Positions 1 to 6,801 of a DNA stretch of 9,022 nt are shown piece after piece. The notes beneath the pieces were generated by a model that searched no databases, was not told where the DNA came from, and saw only the letters and a list, made by a program, of their open reading frames with translations. How positions within the stretch are numbered: the stretch's first letter is position 1; each line of letters opens with the position of its first letter. The DNA is from Anaerolineales bacterium (GTDB lineage: Bacteria > Chloroflexota > Anaerolineae > Anaerolineales > E44-bin32). Location: assembly GCA_030606845.1 (NCBI GenBank), contig JAUWFP010000072.1, positions 1 through 9,022 on the forward strand, in the 5' to 3' direction. The position numbers and the translations under genes are program-made.

Positions 1-1
1 G

Positions 2-835
2 CGTGTAGTGTCAGCGCTGCAATGGGTCTCGCGCGAGATGGATCGCCGCTATCATCTCTTCGCCCAGATAGGTGTACGCAATATAAGTGACTACAACCGG
101 CGCGTGAAACAATCTGGGGGACGATCGATGCATTACATCGTCGTCGTGATCGATGAGCTAGCGGACCTCATGATGCTGGCGCCTCATGAGACGGAGATGG
201 TGATCACTCGCCTGGCGCAGCTCGCACGGGCGACAGGCATTCATCTGGTCATTGCCACACAGCGTCCTTCAGTGGATGTAGTCACCGGCCTGATTAAAGC
301 CAACTTCCCGGCGCGCATTGCCTTCGCCGTGGCATCCTCCGTCGACAGCCGGGTCATCCTGGATCAACCGGGCGCTGAACGACTTCTCGGGCGAGGGGAC
401 ATGCTCTTTCAGGCACCAGACGCGTCGGCACCTATCCGTATGCAGGGAGCATATGTCTCTGAGGATGAGTTAAACCGATTGATCCAATACTGGAAGATCG
501 CCAACTTGGGAGAAGAGATCGAGGAACAGCCTGTGACACCTGTTGAAAGTATTCCACCAGGCGTCGATCTAAAGCAGGCACCGCTCTGGGACGAGATGGC
601 TGAAGAAGATGATGACCTCGACCCACTATTTAACGAAGCTGTTTCGGTCATTCGCGGTGTGCGGCGCGCCTCAATTTCGCTGTTGCAGCGCCATTTGAGG
701 ATTGGATACACACGTTCCGCACGTCTCGTGGATCAACTCGAAGAGCGTGGCATTATCGGTCCCGCGAAAAGCGGCTCGCAACCAAGAGAGGTCCTTGATT
801 ACGGCGATCTCACACCGCCAGATGAGCAGGTGTGA
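2..835 (+). CDS. ftsK: DNA translocase FtsK/SpoIIIE, C-terminal part (5' end outside window)
   Basis: This is the last 277 codons of a septum-associated, ATP-driven DNA pump that clears and segregates chromosome ends at division. The frame is open to the left edge, so the start, the membrane domain and Walker A lie outside. Visible here are the FtsK segment REMDRRYHLFAQIGVRNISDYN, the Walker B strand HYIVVVIDELADLM (acidic pair about residues 51-52), and the RecA-fold core ARATGIHLVIATQRPSVDVV followed by IKANFPARIAF. After an acidic linker (about residues 170-205) comes a C-terminal winged-helix gamma domain (about 207-270), with ASISLLQRHLRIGYTRSARL and a GIIGPAKSGSQPREV ending. In FtsK that domain reads polarity sequences and contacts XerD. 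Nothing looks broken. No clear terminator follows, so some read-through into the next gene is possible. The family call is very secure. Confidence 0.96.
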   Translation, partial: RVVSALQWVSREMDRRYHLFAQIGVRNISDYNRRVKQSGGRSMHYIVVVIDELADLMMLAPHETEMVITRLAQLARATGIHLVIATQRPSVDVVTGLIKANFPARIAFAVASSVDSRVILDQPGAERLLGRGDMLFQAPDASAPIRMQGAYVSEDELNRLIQYWKIANLGEEIEEQPVTPVESIPPGVDLKQAPLWDEMAEEDDDLDPLFNEAVSVIRGVRRASISLLQRHLRIGYTRSARLVDQLEERGIIGPAKSGSQPREVLDYGDLTPPDEQV

Positions 836-895
836 TCACCGTTCATCAAAATGGCAACAGCCCAAGCAGTCATCGTAAGTGTGAGTGGTGATTCA

Positions 896-924
896 TTGCA
901 ACTAGCGTTGTCTCGTGCTATCAT
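896..924 (+). promoter_or_regulatory. Putative sigma70-type promoter for the BMP lipoprotein gene
   Basis: A -35 box TTGCAA (896-901) is separated by exactly 17 bp from a -10 box TATCAT (919-924), with an extended -10 TGC at 916-918. Transcription would start near 931, leaving a leader of about 108 nt before the ATG at 1039. It lies in the gap after ftsK, just upstream of the transporter cluster. The match is by eye and there is no expression evidence. Confidence 0.5.
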
Positions 925-1025
925 TGCGCAGGTCACAAACCTAACGCAAAATTGCGGCAAAGTTGGTGTTTGTGAAAGAGGTGATTTTGGAGAAGAAAAG
1001 ATCGTTCGCGCCGCAACATTCTAAT

Positions 1026-1031
1026 GGAGGA
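1026..1031 (+). promoter_or_regulatory. Ribosome binding site deciding the lipoprotein start
   Basis: GGAGGA lies 7 nt before the ATG at 1039. An in-frame ATG at 1024 overlaps this Shine-Dalgarno sequence and has no site of its own. Starting there would add MEECT in front of an already complete lipoprotein signal peptide, so 1039 is preferred. Confidence 0.85.
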
Positions 1032-1038
1032 ATGTACC

Positions 1039-2076
1039 ATGCAGAAGAAGTTATTTGCCGTTATGTCGCTTCTTATCATCGCAGCGTTTGTACTTGTTGC
1101 GTGTGCTCCAGCAGCGACACCTGAATCGGAGACGAAGATAAAGGCTTGCCAGGTAACGGATACTGGCGGTATCGACGATAAGTCCTTCAATGCTACAGCT
1201 TGGAAGGGTGTCGAAGATGCAGTGGCTGAATTCGGGGTTGAGGGCAAGTTCCTCGAGTCACAGCAGCAGTCCGATTACGAGAAGAACCTCAACGCCTTCA
1301 TCGAAGAGGGCTGTGACCTGATCATCCCGGTCGGGTTCCTGCTGGCAGATGCCACTGTAGCTGCAGCAGAGGCCAATCCGGATATGCTCTTCTCAATTAT
1401 AGATGTTGGCTGGTTGGAGGCCCCGAACATTCAGGGGCAGGCTTTCCAGACTGATGAAGCCGCATTCATGGCGGGCTATCTGGCGGCCGGCGTGAGCAAG
1501 ACCGGCAAGCTGGGAACCTTCGGCGGGATACAGATACCGACCGTCACTATTTTCATGGACGGCTTTGCCTTGGGCGCAGCTCATTACAATGAAATCCATG
1601 GGACGAGCGTGGAAGTACTGGGCTGGGATATTGGGACGCAGACGGGTCTCTTCACCAACAACTTCGAGAGCCTCGAAGATGGACGGCTCATGGGTGAGCA
1701 GCTCATGGATGAGGGCGTGGATATCATCATGCCCGTCGCCGGACCGGTTGGCTTGGGCACGGCTGCCGCTGTGCAGGAGCGCGGTGATGCTTACATCGTC
1801 GGTGTCGACAACGACTGGGCGGTAGTGAATGAGGCGTACGCCGACATCACGCTGACCTCGGTCATGAAGTTCATGGATGTGACGACCTTCAACGCCATCA
1901 AGTCGGTCGTCGACGGCACCTTCGAAGCAGGCCTGATCATGGGCACGCTTGAGAACGGTGGCGTGGGACTCGCCGACTACCACGAGCTGGCAGGCATGGT
2001 ATCGGCAGACCTCCAGGCGGAGATCGACGGCCTGGCGGCCCAGATCATCGCGGGTGAAATCGCGACATCCCCTTAA
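1039..2076 (+). CDS. BMP/PnrA-family substrate-binding lipoprotein of a nucleoside ABC importer
   Basis: This 345-residue lipoprotein should be anchored outside the membrane and deliver a nucleoside-type ligand to the ATPase and permeases encoded downstream. The signal peptide has a QKK basic start, a hydrophobic core (residues 5-21) and a lipobox LVAC with the lipidated Cys at 22. The Bmp domain (about 35-340) shows the family hallmarks: TDTGGIDDKSFN (40-51), QTDEAAFMAGYLAA (137-150), SKTGKLGTFGG (153-163), IIMPVAGPVGLG (229-240), VGVDNDW (254-260) and LTSVMKFMDVTTFNAI (272-287). Length is normal for BmpA/PnrA/NupN (YufN). PnrA of Treponema binds purine nucleosides. Purine specificity here is inference, since other members may bind other ligands. 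Two mature cysteines, 37 and 92, fall on predicted adjacent beta strands. The gene has its own good ribosome site, a likely promoter upstream and a terminator-like hairpin downstream. Confidence 0.93.
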   Translation: MQKKLFAVMSLLIIAAFVLVACAPAATPESETKIKACQVTDTGGIDDKSFNATAWKGVEDAVAEFGVEGKFLESQQQSDYEKNLNAFIEEGCDLIIPVGFLLADATVAAAEANPDMLFSIIDVGWLEAPNIQGQAFQTDEAAFMAGYLAAGVSKTGKLGTFGGIQIPTVTIFMDGFALGAAHYNEIHGTSVEVLGWDIGTQTGLFTNNFESLEDGRLMGEQLMDEGVDIIMPVAGPVGLGTAAAVQERGDAYIVGVDNDWAVVNEAYADITLTSVMKFMDVTTFNAIKSVVDGTFEAGLIMGTLENGGVGLADYHELAGMVSADLQAEIDGLAAQIIAGEIATSP

Positions 2077-2119
2077 CCGGCGGAGTAATTCGCACGAGAA
2101 GTCACGATTACTACGAATC

Positions 2120-2153
2120 GCTGGGGCAGGCATAGGTCTGCCCCAGCAATTTT
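2120..2153 (+). terminator. Terminator-like hairpin between lipoprotein and ATPase genes
   Basis: A perfect 10-bp GC-rich stem, GCTGGGGCAG (2120-2129) with CTGCCCCAGC (2138-2147), has an 8-nt loop and is followed by AATTTT (2148-2153). It starts 43 nt after the lipoprotein stop codon. The U tract is short, so it may terminate only part of the transcripts or protect the upstream mRNA from 3' decay. Either would yield more binding protein than transporter. Confidence 0.65.
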
Positions 2154-2169
2154 CATACGGTAGTCGAAG

Positions 2170-2201
2170 GTCTCGAATCTCGGGTACTCCGAGATTGGGA
2201 C
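2170..2201 (+). repeat. Second hairpin in the lipoprotein-ATPase gap
   Basis: AATCTCGG (2176-2183) pairs perfectly with CCGAGATT (2189-2196) around a 5-nt GTACT loop. Allowing one bulged G at 2175, the helix extends by five more pairs, one of them a G-U, to 2170 and 2201. No T tract follows, so it is not a classic terminator. It may stabilise RNA or form an operator-like DNA palindrome. Its role is unknown. Confidence 0.5.
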
Positions 2202-2256
2202 GACAGACGTAGAAGTTTACACAGTACCTGCGAGCGGAAGAGGGGAGACTACCGGT

Positions 2257-2284
2257 TTGTGCATCTGGGTAAGAATGGTAGAAT
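2257..2284 (+). promoter_or_regulatory. Putative second promoter driving the ATPase-permease genes
   Basis: TTGTGC (2257-2262), a 16-bp spacer and TAGAAT (2279-2284) with an extended -10 TGG (2276-2278) sit about 50 bp before the ATPase start. The predicted start point is near 2291, giving a leader of about 40 nt. Its extended -10 layout resembles the promoter before the lipoprotein gene. The call is by inspection only. Confidence 0.42.
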
Positions 2285-2331
2285 CACACCTCGATTGCCC
2301 CTCCTAATTATAGCGTTATGGTGAAGTGATC

Positions 2332-3867
2332 ATGGAGCCTGTCCTCGAACTTCGCGGCATTACGAAAAGATTCCCCGGTGTCCTTGCAAACGATACTATC
2401 AATCTGACCCTTGAAGAAGGAGAAATTCACGCCTTGCTGGGAGAGAACGGCGCCGGCAAGACGACGTTGATGAACATCCTTTATGGGTTGTATCAACCGG
2501 ATGATGGTGAGGTGATTGTTCGTGGCAAGAAGGTTGAGATTCACGATCCGGGAGATGCCATCGCCGAAGGCATCGGAATGGTCCATCAGCATTTCATGCT
2601 CATCCCTGTATTCACGGTTACAGAAAATGTGATGTTGGGCGAGGAATCCTTGCATACAGGGAATTTTTTAGATCGGGCTACTGCTTCTCAGCGCATAACC
2701 AATATCTCGGAACAGTTCCATCTTGAAGTTGATCCTGATGTCTATGTGCAGGATATTGCAGTAGGTGTCCAACAGCGGGTTGAGATCATTAAGCTCCTCT
2801 ATCGCAACGCAGACATCTTGATTTTTGATGAACCGACGGCTGTGTTAACGCCGCAGGAGGCGGACGAGCTTTTCAAGATTATGCATTCGCTGACTGAACA
2901 GGGTAAATCGATCATTTTTATCACGCATAAATTACGCGAGGTGCTAGAGGTTGCCGATCGCATTTCCGTTCTGCGCCGGGGGAAAATGGTGGGTACGACG
3001 ACTCCGAAGAAGGCAAGCAAAAGCAAGTTGGCGGAGATGATGGTGGGGCGTGAGGTTAAACTCGGAGTTGAGAAAAATCCACCAAAGGTCGGCGATGCGG
3101 TATTGAAAGTTAACGATGTGGTCATCATTAATGACCGGAATCAGGTTGCGGTGGACGGGGTAAGCATCGAGGTCCATGCAGGCGAGATTCTTGGTATCGC
3201 CGGTGTTCAAGGCAATGGGCAAACCGAGCTCGTGGAATCCATCACTGGGTTGCGCCCACCGAAGGAGGGCACGATTCATTTCTTGGAAGATGAGATATCA
3301 CAATCCACTCCGCGTGAAATCACTGAATTAGGCGCTGCCCATGTGCCTGAGGATCGCCAACGAGATGGGTTGATCCTTCCTTTCCCTGTGGCTGACAACC
3401 TCGTGCTGAACACTTATTACCTGCCTCCATTCACGCAAGGTGTCATCATGCAGCAAGAGGCGATTGTTGAATCGGCGGTGGAGAGAATTAAAGAATTCGA
3501 CATACGCACACCCAGTCCACAAACACCCGCTGGCTCTCTCTCTGGAGGGAACCAGCAGAAATTAATTGTAGCGCGTGAGTTCTCGCGCCCGATAAAACTA
3601 TTAATCGCCTCCCAGCCCACACGAGGGTTGGATGTAGGCTCGATCGAATTTATCCATGGGCGTATTCTTGAGAAGCGCGACGAAGGAGTGGCGGTTTTGC
3701 TCGTCTCACCCGAACTGGATGAGATCATGGCCCTTTCCGACCGTATAGCGGTCATGTATAGGGGGAAAATTGTGGAGACACTACCTGCAGACAAAGCCAC
3801 CAAGGAGCAAATCGGATTGCTCATGGCGGGTATTGTGCAGGATGAAGAAGCAGCTCCCAAGAAATAA
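2332..3867 (+). CDS. ABC importer ATP-binding protein with two nucleotide-binding domains (nucleoside type, NupO/YufO-like)
   Basis: This 511-residue protein carries two fused ATPase domains and would power the two permeases that follow. NBD1 (about 5-240) has Walker A GENGAGKT (37-44), Q-loop Gln86 in MVHQHF, Walker B ILIFDEP (162-168) and switch His199; its signature VGVQQ is relaxed, as is common in this family. NBD2 (about 255-500) has a degenerate Walker A, GVQGNGQTE, without the GKT lysine. It has a perfect signature LSGGNQQ (403-409), a Walker B ending in Gln428 (ASQPTRGLD) instead of Glu, and Ser459 in place of the switch His. This asymmetry is usual for COG3845 proteins, so probably one composite site hydrolyses ATP. 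The ATG at 2332 is preferred because GGTGA (2320-2324) lies 7 nt upstream. A GTG at 2326 is also in frame. The next gene starts 36 nt after the stop. Confidence 0.94.
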   Translation: MEPVLELRGITKRFPGVLANDTINLTLEEGEIHALLGENGAGKTTLMNILYGLYQPDDGEVIVRGKKVEIHDPGDAIAEGIGMVHQHFMLIPVFTVTENVMLGEESLHTGNFLDRATASQRITNISEQFHLEVDPDVYVQDIAVGVQQRVEIIKLLYRNADILIFDEPTAVLTPQEADELFKIMHSLTEQGKSIIFITHKLREVLEVADRISVLRRGKMVGTTTPKKASKSKLAEMMVGREVKLGVEKNPPKVGDAVLKVNDVVIINDRNQVAVDGVSIEVHAGEILGIAGVQGNGQTELVESITGLRPPKEGTIHFLEDEISQSTPREITELGAAHVPEDRQRDGLILPFPVADNLVLNTYYLPPFTQGVIMQQEAIVESAVERIKEFDIRTPSPQTPAGSLSGGNQQKLIVAREFSRPIKLLIASQPTRGLDVGSIEFIHGRILEKRDEGVAVLLVSPELDEIMALSDRIAVMYRGKIVETLPADKATKEQIGLLMAGIVQDEEAAPKK

Positions 3868-3892
3868 TCGGCTGAGAAACCTAGTTCGCAGC

Positions 3893-3897
3893 GAGGT
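3893..3897 (+). promoter_or_regulatory. Ribosome binding site supporting a TTG start
   Basis: GAGGT lies 6 nt before TTG at 3904. No nearby in-frame ATG or GTG would keep the basic N-terminal tail and the first membrane helix, so the unusual TTG start is well supported. Confidence 0.7.
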
Positions 3898-3903
3898 CCA
3901 CAC

Positions 3904-5184
3904 TTGAGTAAGAAACAAGAACCCAAGAAAAAAGGCGCGGGCGAGATCTTGTTAGAGGAGATCAACGGCAAACCATCTGGGGGGGCGTCATCTTGGCGTA
4001 AACTTGGGCAAACCCTTGCTATCCCTGTACTGGCTATCTTCAGCGGTCTGGTATTGGGAGCGATCATAATCGCAGTGACCTCCGAAAGCGTATACACGGT
4101 CTGGGCGCAATCGCCGCTTGCGGCTTTTGGAGCCGCGTGGGAGGAAGTCCGGATAGCCTACACTGCGCTCTTTACAGGATCGATTGGAGATCCCGCTCGG
4201 ATAATAACTGCCTTCCAGAGTGGGGATGATCTTGAAATCCGGCGAGCTTTCAACCCCTTCCTCGAGAGTCTCGTCGCTAGCACCCCATATATATTTGGAA
4301 GCCTGGCGGTCGCACTTGGTTTCCGCGCAGGTTTATTCAACATCGGAGTAGAGGGACAGCTCTTTATTGGCGCAATATTTGCGGCCTTCGTGGGGTATTC
4401 GATCACGGGATTGCCGGCGATTATCCACATCCCTCTGGCAATACTCGCGGGAGCATTGGGGGGAGCTATCTGGGGCTTTATCCCCGGCTGGCTTAAGGTG
4501 AAGACCGGCGGGCACGAAGTGATTAATACGATCATGCTGAATTTCATCGCTTTTCGCATAAGTGACTGGCTGTTGAGCGGTCCGATGAGGCGCCCTGATT
4601 CGTTCAACCCTGTCAGCCCGACGATTCAGGAAAGCGCCATGCTCCCTCGTTTCTTCGAATCACCGATTCGGTTTCATTTAGGATTTTTCTTAGCGCTCGT
4701 TGCGGCATGGCTGGTGTATTGGCTCCTTTTTCGAACAAAATGGGGCTTTGATCTACGCTCGGTGGGTGCTAATCCGAAGGCTGCCCGCTATGCGGGGATG
4801 AGCATCATGGGAACCACGGTTCTCGCCATGTCCCTTTCAGGAGCATTGGCAGGTTTGGCCGGCACGAACGAGGTCTTGGGGCTCAACCACAACTTAGCAA
4901 TGGCGTTCTCCGCGGGCTACGGTTTCGACAGCATCGCTCTTGCCCTGCTCGGAAAGAGCCACCCTCTGGGAGTAGTCCTTGCGTCATTATTATTTGGAAC
5001 GCTGCGTAACGGTGCAACGAGAATGCAAGTTGTCGCTCAAGTCCCGATCGACATCATCACCGTATTGCAAGCCTTGATTCTTGTCTTTATCGCCGCGCCG
5101 GCGATCATCCGTACAATCTACCGTTTACGAGAACCAGAAGCTGAGGAAGAAGGCGTAACTATTCGCGGCTGGGGAGGCGACTGA
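3904..5184 (+). CDS. ABC importer permease 1 (nucleoside type, NupP/YufP-like)
   Basis: This 426-residue inner-membrane subunit of the BPD_transp_2 family (COG4603) would form half of the import channel. A lysine-rich cytoplasmic tail (SKKQEPKKK) precedes the first helix (about 36-58). A loop of roughly 60 residues follows, then the conserved core from about 120 on. Core features are GFRAGLFNIGVEGQLFIGA (139-157), the GHEVINTIMLNFIA segment (203-216), which probably contacts the ATPase, RSVGANPKAARYAGMS (285-300) and FDSIALALLGKSHPLG (341-356). The C-terminus is charged and cytoplasmic. Translation starts at TTG, with a GAGGT site 6 nt upstream. Its stop lies 2 nt before the ATG of permease 2, so the two are surely co-transcribed and probably translationally coupled. 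The nucleoside substrate is inferred from the BMP-type partner. Confidence 0.93.
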   Translation: MSKKQEPKKKGAGEILLEEINGKPSGGASSWRKLGQTLAIPVLAIFSGLVLGAIIIAVTSESVYTVWAQSPLAAFGAAWEEVRIAYTALFTGSIGDPARIITAFQSGDDLEIRRAFNPFLESLVASTPYIFGSLAVALGFRAGLFNIGVEGQLFIGAIFAAFVGYSITGLPAIIHIPLAILAGALGGAIWGFIPGWLKVKTGGHEVINTIMLNFIAFRISDWLLSGPMRRPDSFNPVSPTIQESAMLPRFFESPIRFHLGFFLALVAAWLVYWLLFRTKWGFDLRSVGANPKAARYAGMSIMGTTVLAMSLSGALAGLAGTNEVLGLNHNLAMAFSAGYGFDSIALALLGKSHPLGVVLASLLFGTLRNGATRMQVVAQVPIDIITVLQALILVFIAAPAIIRTIYRLREPEAEEEGVTIRGWGGD

Positions 5185-5186
5185 GT

Positions 5187-6452
5187 ATGGCATCAACAGC
5201 TGTGCAGCGTGAGATAAAACTTGTGAAACCGACTCGGCAGTGGGTGATGGGTTTCATATTTCTAGGGCTCGCGGCGGCGATCTGGCTGATCTTCAGTCGG
5301 TCAACCGATGCGGGTTTAATCACCACCTTCAAGCTCGTTCCCGGAGGCGTTGAATCGAATCTCCCCGACTGGCAAATGCCGACGCTGATGACTCTCAACC
5401 TTCTGGCGATCGCCTGCGCGTTTCTAGGGGGAGTACAACTCTTCCGCGGCTTTGGGAGACGCACAAATCTAGTGCTTTCGATCGTTTCCGCCTTGTTCAT
5501 CTTCGGCTTTCTGGTTTGGACAGCAGCCGGCAAATCGATGAACCTGACGGGTTTGCTCAACACGGCGCTAAGCATGGCTGTGCCAATTACGCTTGGAGCG
5601 TTCTCTGGTATTCTGTGCGAGCGAGCCGGTGTAGTCAACATCGCCATCGAGGGCATGATGCTTGCGGCGGCGATGGTCGGAGCGCTTGTTGGAAGTATAT
5701 CGGGGAGTTTATGGGTGGGTTTGTTCGCCGCCGTTCTTACAGGAGCCTTGCTCGGTCTTGTTCATGCCATTCTCTCGATCAAGTATCTGACCGATCAGAT
5801 TATCTCCGGCACTGTTATCAACATCTTCGCCGGAGGCATGACCGCCTTCATCTCATCAAAATTCATGCAGGTCAATCAGTCCTTAAATGATCCGGGAATA
5901 TTCAAACCCATAGAAATTCCGTTGCTTTCGAAGATTCCGATCTTTGGACCCATCCTGTTTGACAACAATATTTTCGTTTACGCCATGTTCATTTTCATGG
6001 TCGTGCTCCATATTGGCCTTTTTTACACTCGTTGGGGGCTGCGAATGCGTTCAGTAGGTGAGCATCCAAAGGCCGCGGACACGCTCGGCATCAACGTCTT
6101 CCGTACGCGCTATATGGCGGTCATCCTGGGTGGGATGATGGCGGGATTCGCGGGTGCTTACTTCACGCTAGGTTCGGTTGGGCGTTTTGATGAGTTTATG
6201 ACTGCTGGGCGCGGCTTCATCGGTCTGGCAGCGATGATCTTTGGCAACTGGACCCCCTTCGGCTCCTTCGGCGCCGGTTTGTTATTCGGGTTTTCCGACT
6301 CGCTGGCCTCTAAAGTGGCGATCCTCGGGGTCCAAATTCCTTCTCAACTCTTGGGGATGGCACCCTATATAGTGACGATGATCGTCCTCGCGGGCGTGGT
6401 CGGACGAGGTCAAATGCCGGCGGCGGATGGACAGCCTTACGTGAAGGAGTAA
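5187..6452 (+). CDS. ABC importer permease 2 (nucleoside type, NupQ/YufQ-like) with N-terminal three-helix extension
   Basis: This is the second channel subunit (COG1079, BPD_transp_2), 421 residues against about 310-320 usual for YufQ. The core starts near residue 118 with MNLTGLLNTALSMAVPITLGA and carries the hallmark RAGVVNIAIEGMMLAAAMVG (146-165), the probable coupling segment LTDQIISGTVINIFAGG (201-217), RSVGEHPKAADTLGIN (288-303) and GRGFIGLAAMIFGNWTPFG (341-359). The first 115 or so residues hold three extra hydrophobic segments (about 20-36, 66-86, 93-113) with a polar stretch between the first two. They are in frame, and the start is backed by GGAGG (5173-5177) 9 nt before the ATG, so the extension looks real. 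A two-residue intergenic spacing ties it to permease 1. It is the last gene of the importer operon. Confidence 0.93.
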   Translation: MASTAVQREIKLVKPTRQWVMGFIFLGLAAAIWLIFSRSTDAGLITTFKLVPGGVESNLPDWQMPTLMTLNLLAIACAFLGGVQLFRGFGRRTNLVLSIVSALFIFGFLVWTAAGKSMNLTGLLNTALSMAVPITLGAFSGILCERAGVVNIAIEGMMLAAAMVGALVGSISGSLWVGLFAAVLTGALLGLVHAILSIKYLTDQIISGTVINIFAGGMTAFISSKFMQVNQSLNDPGIFKPIEIPLLSKIPIFGPILFDNNIFVYAMFIFMVVLHIGLFYTRWGLRMRSVGEHPKAADTLGINVFRTRYMAVILGGMMAGFAGAYFTLGSVGRFDEFMTAGRGFIGLAAMIFGNWTPFGSFGAGLLFGFSDSLASKVAILGVQIPSQLLGMAPYIVTMIVLAGVVGRGQMPAADGQPYVKE

Positions 6453-6580
6453 AAGACCTGCTCTGCGGGGATGTGAGTTCTGCTGCACATAAGCGACATT
6501 AATTAAAACTTCAAGTGCCGAGTGTGATCTGATAATGTGTTCATCAGAGAACCCCCCGGCGCTTCCTGTTTTCCAAGCAC

Positions 6581-6614
6581 AACCTCCCGCAGGTTCCAAA
6601 CCTGCGGGAGGTTT
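6581..6614. terminator. Perfect 15-bp inverted repeat, probable bidirectional terminator
   Basis: AACCTCCCGCAGGTT (6581-6595) and AACCTGCGGGAGGTT (6599-6613) are exact reverse complements around a 3-nt CCA loop. The hairpin can form on either strand and sits between two converging transcription units, 128 bp after the importer operon. Each arm ends in GGTT, so the U run is very short in both directions. Termination may therefore rely on stem strength, or the element may be a dispersed palindromic repeat serving as a 3' end. Confidence 0.65.
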
Positions 6615-6752
6615 ACGGTCCAGACCTCAAGACACAGGCATAGCCTGCGATCGAAACAGAGTGCCCTGATCGAACAATCATAAGAAGAATACCCATTTGA
6701 TGTAGTTCGAAGATAAACAGAACAGACGCCTGTGCCCGCCATCATGGATGAG

Positions 6753-6779
6753 AAAAAAGTGTTGCAGGATTTATCCCGC
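6753..6779 (-). terminator. Weak terminator candidate after murJ
   Basis: On the minus strand GCGGGA and TCCTGC (6779-6774 and 6769-6764) can form a 6-bp stem including one G-U, with a TAAA loop. After 5 nt comes a run of six T (6758-6753). It begins about 22 nt beyond the murJ stop. It competes with another stem, CCGCAGA/TCTGCGG (6776-6782 with 6792-6798), immediately after the stop. The stem is short, so this is tentative. Confidence 0.3.
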
Positions 6780-6801
6780 AGAGTGTTTTTATCTGCGGAG
6801 A

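Larger units (their letters stand above)
6453..6801. other. Convergent intergenic region, no convincing gene
   Basis: This 349-bp gap separates the ends of the plus-strand importer operon and the minus-strand murJ gene. Its short open frames have no recognisable composition, ribosome site or motif. It holds a weak 6-bp hairpin (TCTGAT 6528-6533 with ATCAGA 6543-6548), the 15-bp palindrome at 6581-6613, a 5-bp stem with a 3-nt loop (6635-6647), and small hairpins next to the murJ stop. It is most simply a terminator region. Confidence 0.6.

Noticed and set aside
898..911. CAAC-TAGC-GTTG palindrome overlapping the -35 region of the lipoprotein promoter
   Set aside because: The 4-bp arms are too short to support an operator without a second copy or a known regulator nearby.
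931..1038. Purine riboswitch in the leader of the nucleoside importer
   Set aside because: The conserved junction sequences of the purine aptamer are absent.
933..2133. Minus-strand open frames of 104 and 246 codons opposite the lipoprotein gene
   Set aside because: They lie antisense to a gene with clear BMP-family motifs, and the translations have no recognisable domain or plausible start signal.
2616..3867. Degenerate second ATPase domain as a sign of gene decay
   Set aside because: Loss of the Walker A lysine, catalytic Glu and switch His in NBD2 is normal for nucleoside-type COG3845 ATPases. The signature motif is intact and the frame is unbroken.
3417..4097. Minus-strand open frame of 226 codons across the ATPase/permease junction
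   Set aside because: It is antisense to two conserved genes, its translation is low-complexity Ser/Pro/Ile-rich, and it has no family resemblance.
6503..6745. 80-codon minus-strand open frame in the convergent gap
   Set aside because: It runs through the 15-bp palindrome, has no ribosome site and an unusual Cys/Ser-rich composition, so it is probably chance.
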